A DNA stretch of 10,623 bases from an uncultured Pseudomonas sp. (GTDB lineage: Bacteria > Pseudomonadota > Gammaproteobacteria > Pseudomonadales > Pseudomonadaceae): assembly GCF_946885885.1 (NCBI RefSeq), contig NZ_CAMPHN010000148.1:1-10623 (forward strand), read 5' to 3'. A program made the position numbers and the translations under genes. The notes beneath the pieces were generated by a model, which saw nothing but the letters and a program-made list of their open reading frames with translations, ran no database searches and was not told where the DNA came from. Below are positions 1 through 5,009 of the stretch, piece after piece; the first letter of the stretch is position 1; each line of letters begins with the position of its first letter.

Positions 1-14
1 GGCCTCCTGAAAAC

Positions 15-39
15 AACCCCCGTCCTGGCGAACGGGGTT
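15..39 (-). terminator. Hairpin terminator beside the transposase remnant
   Basis: Arms AACCCCCGT (15-23) and ACGGGGTT (32-39) pair with one bulged C. Read on the minus strand the hairpin is followed by GTTTTC, giving a short U tract, so it works best as a minus-strand terminator just past the broken IS110 reading frame. On the plus strand it is followed only by TTTA. It could act in both directions. Confidence 0.45.
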
Positions 40-49
40 TATGGAGCGC

Positions 50-284
50 TTACGTCTCTCCGGCGTGCGGGCCAGACATCGCTGCGCCACCGATAAGGTG
101 ATGCGCTATGCCACAGACCTCCATCCCCCACTCGGCCTACCTGCATATATCGCTTGAACGCCTCCCGGTTCGGTCGCTTGCGCTGAATCACCTGGCCGGA
201 ACGGACACTCCCGGCAACCTGATAAACGGACTTGGCCAAATCCCTGTTCTTGGTATAGAACGGTGGCGCGGAGAGAGTCCATTA
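50..284 (-). pseudogene. IS110/IS1111-family transposase, N-terminal fragment, frameshifted
   Basis: This is a remnant of an IS110-family (DEDD) transposase. One minus-strand frame, open from a stop at 282-284, reads DLAKSVYQV (about 242-216), then a G-x-V-x-x-RKR segment and F-x-x-YM. These are the usual N-terminal landmarks of the family, and the D of DLAK is the first catalytic acid. The family's next landmark (normally ME-A-CG-x-AHH) appears as MEVCGIAHH in a different frame, from about 124 to 98, with its stop at 50-52. The gene is therefore frameshifted between the two blocks. Everything after the second block is missing; intact family members are several hundred residues long. No start codon sits at the family's usual place, and an in-frame stop lies just upstream. 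The family call rests on motif resemblance, not on a database match. Confidence 0.6.
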
Positions 285-285
285 C

Positions 286-352
286 AGTAATCAAGTCGTT
301 CGCTTCGCTCACTGGGACGAGCTAAAGCCCGCCCTTTAACCAAACGTTATGT
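286..352 (+). other. attC-like integron recombination site
   Basis: The stretch has the layout of an attC site. It begins with a degenerate left end (TAATCAAGTCGTT, 288-300), continues with GC-rich imperfect inverted repeats, and ends in AACCAAACGTTATG, with the GTTATG core at 346-351. The right half (GCCCGCCCTTTAACC then AAACGTTATG) is well formed; the left half deviates from the expected complement CATAACGTT. It lies about 45 bp before a kinase gene of a type often carried as an integron cassette, and directly beside an IS110-type remnant. The integrase is not in the window. The structure call is inference from layout and core sequence. Confidence 0.5.
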
Positions 353-395
353 AATTATCCAGAAACCAGTGCGTGTTTAAAGGGCATGATGACAT

Positions 396-917
396 ATGAA
401 ACGGATAGCTGTTTTTGGTAAGCCTGGGGGCGGCAAATCTACTCTAAGTAAAAATCTGGCGAAAGCCGTGGGCGTTGAGTTATTTCCCTTGGATTTAATT
501 GAGTATCAGCCAGATGGTACAAGAGTATCCGTCGAAGAATACAACTCATCTCACAGAGCCGTTCTGAACAAGAATGGCTGGATCATAGAAGGGCTGGGGA
601 CTCTGGAATCCTTTTGGGAAAGGGTCGATTCGGCGGATACGCTCATATACGTTGATCTACCATACTGGCAACATTATTGGTTCACTACCAAGCGATTACT
701 AAAAAGTCCATTTATAAAACCGGAAGGATGGCCAGAGGGCAGCTCTGTATTGAAAGGGACCTTGTTGAGTTGGAAATATCTTTGGCTTTCCCCCAATTTT
801 TGGACTACTGATTTTCTTGATAGGATCAAAGCAAGAGCCGCAGGTAAGGCGCTATACCATATAAAGTCAGCATCAGATATCAACACACTCGTTAACAATC
901 ACATAACAAGGCGCTGA
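396..917 (+). CDS. P-loop adenylate kinase-like / FlaR-type protein, probable integron cassette gene
   Basis: This 173-residue protein is a small nucleotide-binding kinase of the adenylate kinase/topology-modulation (FlaR-like) type. A Walker A loop is clear at residues 8-15 (GKPGGGKS) on the first beta strand, a conserved acidic position follows at D33 (PLDLIEY), and a hydrophobic strand ending in D87 (IYVDLP) fits Walker B. GWIIEG at 61-66 matches the family's typical G-[WY]-[IV]-[IV]-[DE]-G strand. The substrate is unknown. ATG 396 is the only in-frame start near the Walker loop; AAAGGG at 379-384 is a weak, slightly distant ribosome site. The gene is visibly AT-richer than most of the window. 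It lies between an attC-like site and a decayed attC-like sequence that overlaps its stop, as in a cassette. Family confidence is good; the biological role is not known. Confidence 0.85.
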   Translation: MKRIAVFGKPGGGKSTLSKNLAKAVGVELFPLDLIEYQPDGTRVSVEEYNSSHRAVLNKNGWIIEGLGTLESFWERVDSADTLIYVDLPYWQHYWFTTKRLLKSPFIKPEGWPEGSSVLKGTLLSWKYLWLSPNFWTTDFLDRIKARAAGKALYHIKSASDINTLVNNHITRR

Positions 918-989
918 ACCCGCCCATTTCAACAGTTCGCGCAGCGGGACCAAACGCGCTGCGCGTTGCGCCGGACATTGTCCGTCGCA
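900..989 (+). other. Decayed attC-like site / paired hairpins after the kinase gene
   Basis: CATAACAAGGCGCTGAACC (902-920) looks like the left end of an attC site and overlaps the kinase stop codon (TGA 915-917), as is common in cassettes. It is followed by an 8-bp stem GCGCAGCG (939-946) / CGCTGCGC (957-964) and a second stem TGCG-C-CGGAC / GTCCG-T-CGCA (967-989, one mismatch). The expected right-hand core (GTTRRRY) is not found nearby, so the site is truncated or mutated. The second hairpin might instead be a weak terminator, but no T tract follows it. The rest of the gap to 1127 shows no gene. Confidence 0.35.
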
Positions 990-1092
990 GTGTCGATTTC
1001 GTGAGGTCTCGTTCGACAATTCAGGTATAGACAGCGGCCATCCACAGTAGCTTGCCGTAAATCGGCTCTACCATAGCCGCTAACCTATTGAT

Positions 1093-1098
1093 TATAAA
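1093..1098 (+). promoter_or_regulatory. Possible -10 element for the SRPBCC gene
   Basis: TATAAA lies in a short AT-rich block (about 1086-1113) just before the ribosome site of the next gene. No convincing -35 sequence stands 16-18 bp upstream, so the promoter call is tentative. Confidence 0.25.
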
Positions 1099-1127
1099 TA
1101 AAATTATGAAAAATCAAGGAGACTGAA

Positions 1128-1586
1128 ATGTCAGATGAAACAGGTACGGTTCGCTTACACCGGGTGCTGCGGGCGCCAGCCGAGCGAGTTTATAAGGCGT
1201 TCACGGACAAAAGCGCGTTAGAGCGCTGGCTCCCTCCGTATGGGTTTACGGGTACGATCCATGAGATTGATGTTCGCGTGGGTGGCGGCTACAGGATGTC
1301 TTTCACCAATTTTGGCAGCGGAAGCAGTCATTCATTCAGGGTCGAATTTACAGAGCTGGTAGCCAATGAACGTATTCGGCACAGGGATCGTTTTGACGAC
1401 GAAAACCTGCCGGGTGAAATGCTCGTTTCAATCGACCTGCGAACGGTTTGCTGTGGAACGGATATCAGTATTGTTCAGGAGGGAATTCCCTCGGTCATTC
1501 CAGTGGAAATGTGCTACTTGGGATGGCAAGAATCACTCGAGCAGCTTGCCAGGCTGGTTGAGGCGGATATTCCTGACAATGGATGA
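1128..1586 (+). CDS. SRPBCC family protein (AHSA1/Hsp90-activator-homology type)
   Basis: This 152-residue protein has the START-like SRPBCC fold of the AHSA1 group: cytoplasmic, helix-grip ligand-binding proteins, usually of unknown substrate. Family marks run in order. The N-terminal strand carries RVLRAPAERVYKAFTD (about 12-27), giving the R-x-[FI]-x-A-P-x-x-x-V-[FWY]-x-A-[FW]-T pattern. L-x-x-W-x-P follows, then the hydrophobic strands G-G-x-[YF]-x-[MF] (VGGGYRMSF), and a C-terminal helix with W-x-x-S-L-x-x-L-A (GWQESLEQLARL). The length is normal for the family and the start is clear: AAGGAG at 1116-1121, six bases before the ATG. The nearest gene downstream is 87 bp away on the same strand, so cotranscription is possible. 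Neighbours do not reveal its ligand. Confidence 0.88.
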   Translation: MSDETGTVRLHRVLRAPAERVYKAFTDKSALERWLPPYGFTGTIHEIDVRVGGGYRMSFTNFGSGSSHSFRVEFTELVANERIRHRDRFDDENLPGEMLVSIDLRTVCCGTDISIVQEGIPSVIPVEMCYLGWQESLEQLARLVEADIPDNG

Positions 1587-1673
1587 GAGAAAGCCGAGTA
1601 GTACCTAGCCTAAAAGTAGGGCCGGCGAATGTCGTCGCTGCGGTCCGTTGACCGACCTTCGCCGGAGAAATTT

Positions 1674-2450
1674 ATGCCTGGATGCAAGAAGTGTAAGCTC
1701 GAAATCGCCCCGAATTTGTTCTACCGGCACCTGTCGAAATGTGCCCCAGAAAGCATCGCGGAACTCCCGCTGCATGCGCGGCACTGGGCTCCGCACGAGT
1801 TCGTCAAAAGGGGCTACTTCAACCCGTTCCCGGGACTACCGGATCCGCACCAGCAGAAAAAGGACGTTATCTGGGAGGCCCTCGGAGAGCCCTGGATTCG
1901 CAAGAAAGTCGATACGGAGCTTGCGAGTATTCTCTCATCGACCCACAAGTTGCAAAACTTCGAACACGTTGGCTTCAAGACCCGCATCGTCATCTCGCAG
2001 GATGTGATTCAGCCTTGTGTTTACTATCGCAAGATGAGCCAAGGAGAGTGGGACGCAGTCAGGAACCTGCCTAATCCATTCCAAGGCACCTTCAACCATA
2101 TCAATACCGATCATTATCGGTACTGGATGTCGTCTTCCCTGCGCAAAGTTACCGCCTTCGGCAATGCAAACGCTGCGGATGCTGAAGGCATAATCGTGAA
2201 AATCACCTTCAGCCAGGACCCGATCAACCTGTTCCGTGCCCGACTCGCTGCCCACCAGAAGCCTGGTGTCCAGGCGGACGCCGCTAAAGTAGCCGTCCAC
2301 CGGGAAGGGTTCGCCGAGATCGGCAACATGAGCACGGATACCGATCTGGCAGAGGTGCTCGTACCAACCAGATTGCACCACAACCTGGGTTTCACCAGCA
2401 CGCAGGCGGCCGAGTTGAATGGAATCAAGCAGGCATTCGAGAGCCTGTGA
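1674..2450 (+). CDS. Uncharacterised protein with zinc-knuckle-like N-terminus and ADP-ribosyltransferase-like motif spacing
   Basis: The product is 258 residues and I do not recognise its family. I chose ATG 1674 because GGAGA (1664-1668) stands five bases before it. The in-frame ATG at 1629 adds 15 residues but has no clear ribosome site. Near the N-terminus, C4-x2-C7 and H19-x3-C23 form a C2HC pattern suited to one zinc ion. The body then shows VYYRKMSQGEW (117-126), YRYWMSSSLRKVTAFG (148-163), a hydrophobic strand GIIVKITF (172-179) and, near the end, AEVLVP (226-231). An R on a strand, an S-rich strand followed by an alanine/phenylalanine helix, and a late E before a [LIV]-P turn is the order of the R-S-E type ADP-ribosyltransferase fold seen in many small toxins and DUF families. 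R119, S153-S155 and E227 would be the active-site candidates. This fold assignment is inference. No signal peptide or membrane segment is seen, and no immunity-like gene is adjacent. Confidence 0.75.
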   Translation: MPGCKKCKLEIAPNLFYRHLSKCAPESIAELPLHARHWAPHEFVKRGYFNPFPGLPDPHQQKKDVIWEALGEPWIRKKVDTELASILSSTHKLQNFEHVGFKTRIVISQDVIQPCVYYRKMSQGEWDAVRNLPNPFQGTFNHINTDHYRYWMSSSLRKVTAFGNANAADAEGIIVKITFSQDPINLFRARLAAHQKPGVQADAAKVAVHREGFAEIGNMSTDTDLAEVLVPTRLHHNLGFTSTQAAELNGIKQAFESL

Positions 2451-2460
2451 TGGTGTGGCT

Positions 2461-2490
2461 GTGGGGCCGGTTGATCCTTGCGCGCCCCAC
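2461..2490. terminator. Possible hairpin between convergent genes
   Basis: GTGGGGC (2461-2467) and GCCCCAC (2484-2490) form a perfect 7-bp stem with a 16-base loop. It lies between the stop of the plus-strand gene (2450) and the stop of the minus-strand monooxygenase (2496). No T run follows in either direction, so an intrinsic terminator is possible but weak. Confidence 0.3.
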
Positions 2491-2495
2491 TCCGA

Positions 2496-2843
2496 TTACG
2501 CCGAATGCGCTTCACGCGAATCCTCAGGCGCCTGGTCTCGCTCGTTCATACCGTAATCCCGGACGACCGTGGCGACGCGGAGTCGGTAGTCGGCAAAGAT
2601 ATCTTGCCGCCCGGCCTTCTGGGTCTCGCGGTGAGGTTCGAAGTTGCGCCATTGCTTCACGGCGTCCTCATCCCGCCAGAACGACAGCGAGAGAATTTTT
2701 CCCGGGTTGCTCAGGCTTTCGAAACGCTCTATCGAGAGGAAGCCGTCGATCTGTTCCAGGTGCGGGCGTAGCGCGCTTGCGGCGTCGAGGTAGTCCTGCC
2801 TGCGCTGTGCATGGGGCAGCACCTCGAAAATCACCGCGATCAT
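2496..2843 (-). CDS. Antibiotic biosynthesis monooxygenase (ABM) domain protein
   Basis: This 115-residue protein is a dimeric alpha+beta barrel of the ABM family, a group of small cofactor-free monooxygenases and stress proteins. The sequence opens with the strand [10 protein letters not shown]. It continues with a typical ABM core: [10 protein letters not shown] followed by [15 protein letters not shown] (about 33-66), then a histidine segment PHRETQ and the strand [10 protein letters not shown]. The length is typical, with a short charged tail. The ATG at 2843 overlaps the stop of the upstream NIPSNAP gene in an ATGA junction, so the two are almost certainly translationally coupled. A longer minus-strand reading frame continues upstream to 3092, but that part is only the out-of-frame shadow of the NIPSNAP gene. 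The substrate is unknown. ABM, NIPSNAP and ArsR genes side by side suggest a small-molecule or stress-responsive function. Confidence 0.88.
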   Translation of the reverse strand: MIAVIFEVLPHAQRRQDYLDAASALRPHLEQIDGFLSIERFESLSNPGKILSLSFWRDEDAVKQWRNFEPHRETQKAGRQDIFADYRLRVATVVRDYGMNERDQAPEDSREAHSA

Positions 2844-3187
2844 GCCAGGCCTCCCACCGGCAACGCTGGCACGCCGAATGTGCCCTCCACCACTTCGACG
2901 AAGCTGCGTTCCTCCTTGAGGATGAACCGCTGCTCCTGGGCCATGGTGAAGTTTTGGCGCCCTTCCGGGTCTGACTTCAAGCGGGCGCGGTAGACCTCGT
3001 AAGCCGCCAGGCTGTCGAACGCGATCAGCCCCCAGGCGATATTGTTGGTCCCCTCGTGAGGCAGAAAATAGCCCAACAGGTGGCCGCCGCATCGGGGGAT
3101 GATGCGCCCCCAGTTTTCCGCGTACTGGTTGAACGCATCGCGCTGGAAAGGATCGATTTCATAACGGATAACGCAGGTGATGCCCAT
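2840..3187 (-). CDS. NIPSNAP family protein
   Basis: This 115-residue protein belongs to the NIPSNAP group of the dimeric alpha-beta-barrel superfamily. The start [19 protein letters not shown] is the typical first strand and helix; [23 protein letters not shown] follows, the strongest family signature. Next come the W-G-L-I-A-F strand, the helix [18 protein letters not shown] and a final segment [17 protein letters not shown] (plus-strand 3194-3199) lies six bases before the ATG, so the start is firm. It is the first gene of a two-gene minus-strand operon that ends in an ATGA overlap with the ABM gene, and it is divergent from the ArsR-type gene across a 92-bp gap. The function of NIPSNAP proteins in bacteria is poorly known. 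Confidence 0.9.
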   Translation of the reverse strand: MGITCVIRYEIDPFQRDAFNQYAENWGRIIPRCGGHLLGYFLPHEGTNNIAWGLIAFDSLAAYEVYRARLKSDPEGRQNFTMAQEQRFILKEERSFVEVVEGTFGVPALPVGGLA

Positions 3188-3259
3188 GTGCTTCTCCTTC
3201 TTGGCGGGTAGCAGGCCGTTGAAAAACGTAGGCAGGTTAGCGCTTGGCCGGCCATGTCT

Positions 3260-3279
3260 GGTTCGACTAGGATCGAACC
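3260..3279. promoter_or_regulatory. Palindromic operator overlapping the ArsR-gene ribosome site
   Basis: GGTTCGA (3260-3266) and TCGAACC (3273-3279) are perfect 7-bp inverted arms with six bases between. The only ribosome-site-like sequence for the ArsR gene, AGGA (3269-3272), lies inside the palindrome, and the right arm touches the ATG at 3280. In the 92-bp divergent gap this is the obvious candidate binding site for the dimeric repressor encoded next to it, acting on its own gene and perhaps on the NIPSNAP-ABM operon. Binding is inferred. Confidence 0.6.
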
Positions 3280-4065
3280 ATGAGTGAAGGTCCTAACATC
3301 GTGCGCATTGCGGCGCTTATCGGCGATAACGCTCGGGCGGAGGTGCTCTGCGCCCTGATGTCCGGCGGCGCGCTGACCGCTACCGAGCTGGCGGATATGG
3401 CCGGCGTCACCAAGCAAACCATCAGTTTTCACCTCGGCAAGCTGCTGGACGCCGGGCTGCTCGAGGTCGAGCAGCAGGGCCGGCACCGCTACTTTCGGCT
3501 TGCCGGGCAGGATGTCGCGCAACTGCTGGAGTCGCTGATGGGCATGGCAGCGCATAGCGAAGCCGCTCGCCCGCGCACCGGCCCGCGCGACCCAGCCCTG
3601 CGCAAGGCACGCATCTGTTACGACCACCTTGCTGGCGAGTTGGGCGTGCTGGCGTACGAGGAGATGCTGCGCCAGGGCGTGTTCGACATACGCCAGGAAG
3701 GGCCATGGCTTACTCAGCACGGTCGCCTATGGTTTCGTCGCGTAGGCATAGATACGGACGCGGTTGCTTGTACAAAGCGCTCGTTCTGCAGGGCCTGTCT
3801 CGATTGGAGCGAGCGCCGGCATCACCTGGCAGGCGCGCTCGGCGCTGCGCTGCTGACTCGCATCCAGGAACTCGGCTGGGCGAAACGGGCAAGGGATTCC
3901 CGCGTTATGGTCTTCAGCGATCGGGGCGAGGCGTCGCTGTTGGCCATGCTCGGCTCGCGGGTTGCTCCACCCGCCCTCGTCCAGCGCGGCGTTGCAAACG
4001 ACGCCTCCGCCCCAGCAGTTTTTCCACCACGTCGTGAGGCCCACATGGAGGCAGAGTCGAAATGA
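3280..4065 (+). CDS. ArsR-family winged-helix transcriptional regulator
   Basis: This 261-residue protein is a DNA-binding repressor of the ArsR/SmtB type in its long form. The winged helix covers about residues 8-78: helix [20 protein letters not shown], recognition helix [19 protein letters not shown], then the wing [11 protein letters not shown]. The linker and C-terminal part carry C113-x2-H116 and C170-x2-C173 followed by [19 protein letters not shown], a segment typical of this long subgroup; these cysteines could sense metal or redox state, but that is inference. After [15 protein letters not shown] the family usually ends; here about 40 extra residues run on to an ATGA overlap with the next gene, possibly a late stop-codon loss. 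The divergent NIPSNAP-ABM genes and the overlapping downstream gene are its likely targets, along with itself. Confidence 0.88.
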   Translation: MSEGPNIVRIAALIGDNARAEVLCALMSGGALTATELADMAGVTKQTISFHLGKLLDAGLLEVEQQGRHRYFRLAGQDVAQLLESLMGMAAHSEAARPRTGPRDPALRKARICYDHLAGELGVLAYEEMLRQGVFDIRQEGPWLTQHGRLWFRRVGIDTDAVACTKRSFCRACLDWSERRHHLAGALGAALLTRIQELGWAKRARDSRVMVFSDRGEASLLAMLGSRVAPPALVQRGVANDASAPAVFPPRREAHMEAESK

Positions 4066-4613
4066 CGCTAAGCGCAACAAAATCCCAGTTCGAAGCCAAG
4101 CTGCTGCGTCCGGCCAAGTCGGACAGCGACACGCCCTGGGCGTTTGTCGTGCTGCCCAAGAGCGCAAGCGAAAAGCTGCCAAGACGCGGAAGGACGTCGG
4201 TAGAGGGCTGCCTCAACGGTCACGGCTTCCAGGCTACCCTTGAGCCGGATGGTCAATTGAGCCATTGGCTGCGGGTAAACGACGCGTTACTTGAAAGCGC
4301 AGGCGTAAACATTGGCGCCACCGCCACGTTTGAGATTATGGCGGTGGCGCAGGAGCCAGAACCGGAGCTTCCAGCCGACCTGCAACAAGCCCTGGCGGCT
4401 GCCCCCGAGGCGCGAGTCGGTTGGGACGATACAACCACCATCGCCCGCCTCGACTGGATTCATTGGATCACCTCGGCCAAACAGGCCAAGACCCGGGCGC
4501 AGCGGATCAGCAATGCCTGCGAGATGCTGGCTTCCGGCAAGCGGCGGGTTTGCTGTTTCGATCCATCTGGCTACTACAGCAAAGCCTTCAGCGCGCCCAA
4601 GGCGGCGGATTAG
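4062..4613 (+). CDS. DUF1905 / YdeI-OmpD-associated family protein
   Basis: This 183-residue protein has two parts. Residues about 8-95 are a DUF1905 beta barrel: FEAKL, WAFVVLP, SVEGCLNGHGFQATLEPDG, then the late strand ATATFEIM. Residues about 101-165 form a YdeI/OmpD-associated helical region: the opening PELPADLQQAL matches the family's [LV]P-x-[DE]-[LF]-x-x-A[LF] start, then W-x-x-x-x-x-x-x-R-x-x-W-I-x-W-I and the helix AKTRAQRISNACEMLASGKR. Members are linked by name to bacteriocin protection or outer-membrane stress, but the molecular role is not established. GGAGG at 4047-4051 serves its ATG, which overlaps the regulator's stop (ATGA), so the two genes are coupled. The length is normal. 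Confidence 0.85.
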   Translation: MTLSATKSQFEAKLLRPAKSDSDTPWAFVVLPKSASEKLPRRGRTSVEGCLNGHGFQATLEPDGQLSHWLRVNDALLESAGVNIGATATFEIMAVAQEPEPELPADLQQALAAAPEARVGWDDTTTIARLDWIHWITSAKQAKTRAQRISNACEMLASGKRRVCCFDPSGYYSKAFSAPKAAD

Positions 4614-4743
4614 CCGTATTACCCATTGCGTGTTGCATGGGCACCTGGGTAAGGGGGACGTTGCTTGCGGCATCCGTAAAGGTATGGGGACGCCATGCGC
4701 AGCAGAAATCTGCGTCTCTGCATTTCGCCCATAATGCAGCGAC

Positions 4744-4788
4744 TTATATAAGGCGTAGCCCGCCATGGCGGCGTCGCGAATGCCCTTG
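4744..4788. repeat. 45-base dispersed repeat, copy 1
   Basis: It matches 4919-4963 at 40 of 45 positions, from TTATATA to ATGCCCTTG. Its centre contains the perfect palindrome CCGCCATGGCGG (4760-4771). It is followed directly by the TTGGGTTA inverted repeat. It probably belongs to a family of intergenic palindromic elements. Confidence 0.7.
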
Positions 4789-4851
4789 TTGGGTTACGCG
4801 GCGGCTCGAACCGCGGCGAGGCAACGACCTGTTGGCTGCCGCTAACCCAAC
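4788..4851. repeat. Inverted-repeat element, GTTGGGTTA type
   Basis: The arms GTTGGGTTA (4788-4796) and TAACCCAAC (4843-4851) are perfect complements, with further partial pairing (GCGGC with GCCGC) just inside. A related element with arms GTCGGGTTA/TAACCCGAC stands at 10460-10525; the one base that differs changes on both arms so that pairing is kept. Confidence 0.65.
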
Positions 4852-4918
4852 CTACGCGCTACCCCCTCTCCCGTAGACGGGCGGGTTAGCCGCAACGGGT
4901 GTCCAGGTGGTCATGCGT

Positions 4919-4963
4919 TTATATACGGCGTAGTCCGCCATGGCAGCGTGGCGGATGCCCTTG
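4919..4963. repeat. 45-base dispersed repeat, copy 2
   Basis: This is the second copy of the element at 4744-4788, 175 bp away in the same orientation, with five differences. Here the arms TCCGCCA and TGGCGGA (inside 4933-4956) form an inverted repeat. The copy ends just before the terminator hairpin of the tyrosinase gene. Confidence 0.7.
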
Positions 4964-4967
4964 CTGT

Positions 4968-4992
4968 AGCGCCCCGTCGAAGACGGGGCGCT
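4968..4992 (-). terminator. Strong hairpin terminator of the tyrosinase-VWA gene
   Basis: AGCGCCCCGTC (4968-4978) and GACGGGGCGCT (4982-4992) form a perfect 11-bp stem with a three-base loop (TTC on the minus strand). It starts 17 bases past the stop codon of the minus-strand gene. No long T tract follows on either strand, but the stem strength and position make it the likely transcription end or RNA 3'-end stabiliser. Confidence 0.6.
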
Positions 4993-5009
4993 CTCTCCTA
5001 CCTCAATAC

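Larger units (their letters stand above)
4614..4967. other. Non-coding gap with repeats
   Basis: No credible gene is present between the DUF1905 gene and the terminator of the tyrosinase gene. The stretch contains two copies of a 45-base repeat and one TTGGGTTA-type inverted repeat, listed separately. The first 130 bases hold nothing I can recognise. Confidence 0.6.

Noticed and set aside
1629..1673. Earlier ATG for the 258-residue protein
   Set aside because: There is no clear ribosome site before 1629, while GGAGA stands correctly before 1674 and the zinc-site pattern starts there.
1935..2381. Minus-strand 148-codon frame opposite the zinc-knuckle/ART-like gene
   Set aside because: The plus-strand gene has a ribosome site and coherent protein features; the antisense frame does not.
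2844..3092. Upstream extension of the ABM gene by 83 codons
   Set aside because: It is the out-of-frame shadow of the NIPSNAP gene; the ATGA start at 2843 gives a protein of normal family length.
3025..3720. Minus-strand 231-codon frame across the ArsR gene
   Set aside because: It spans the divergent promoter gap and parts of two well supported genes; it has no domain signature.
4629..4641. 13-base match GTGTTGCATGGGC with 8824-8836
   Set aside because: A match of this length is about what chance gives among all pairs of positions in 10 kb, and flanks do not align.
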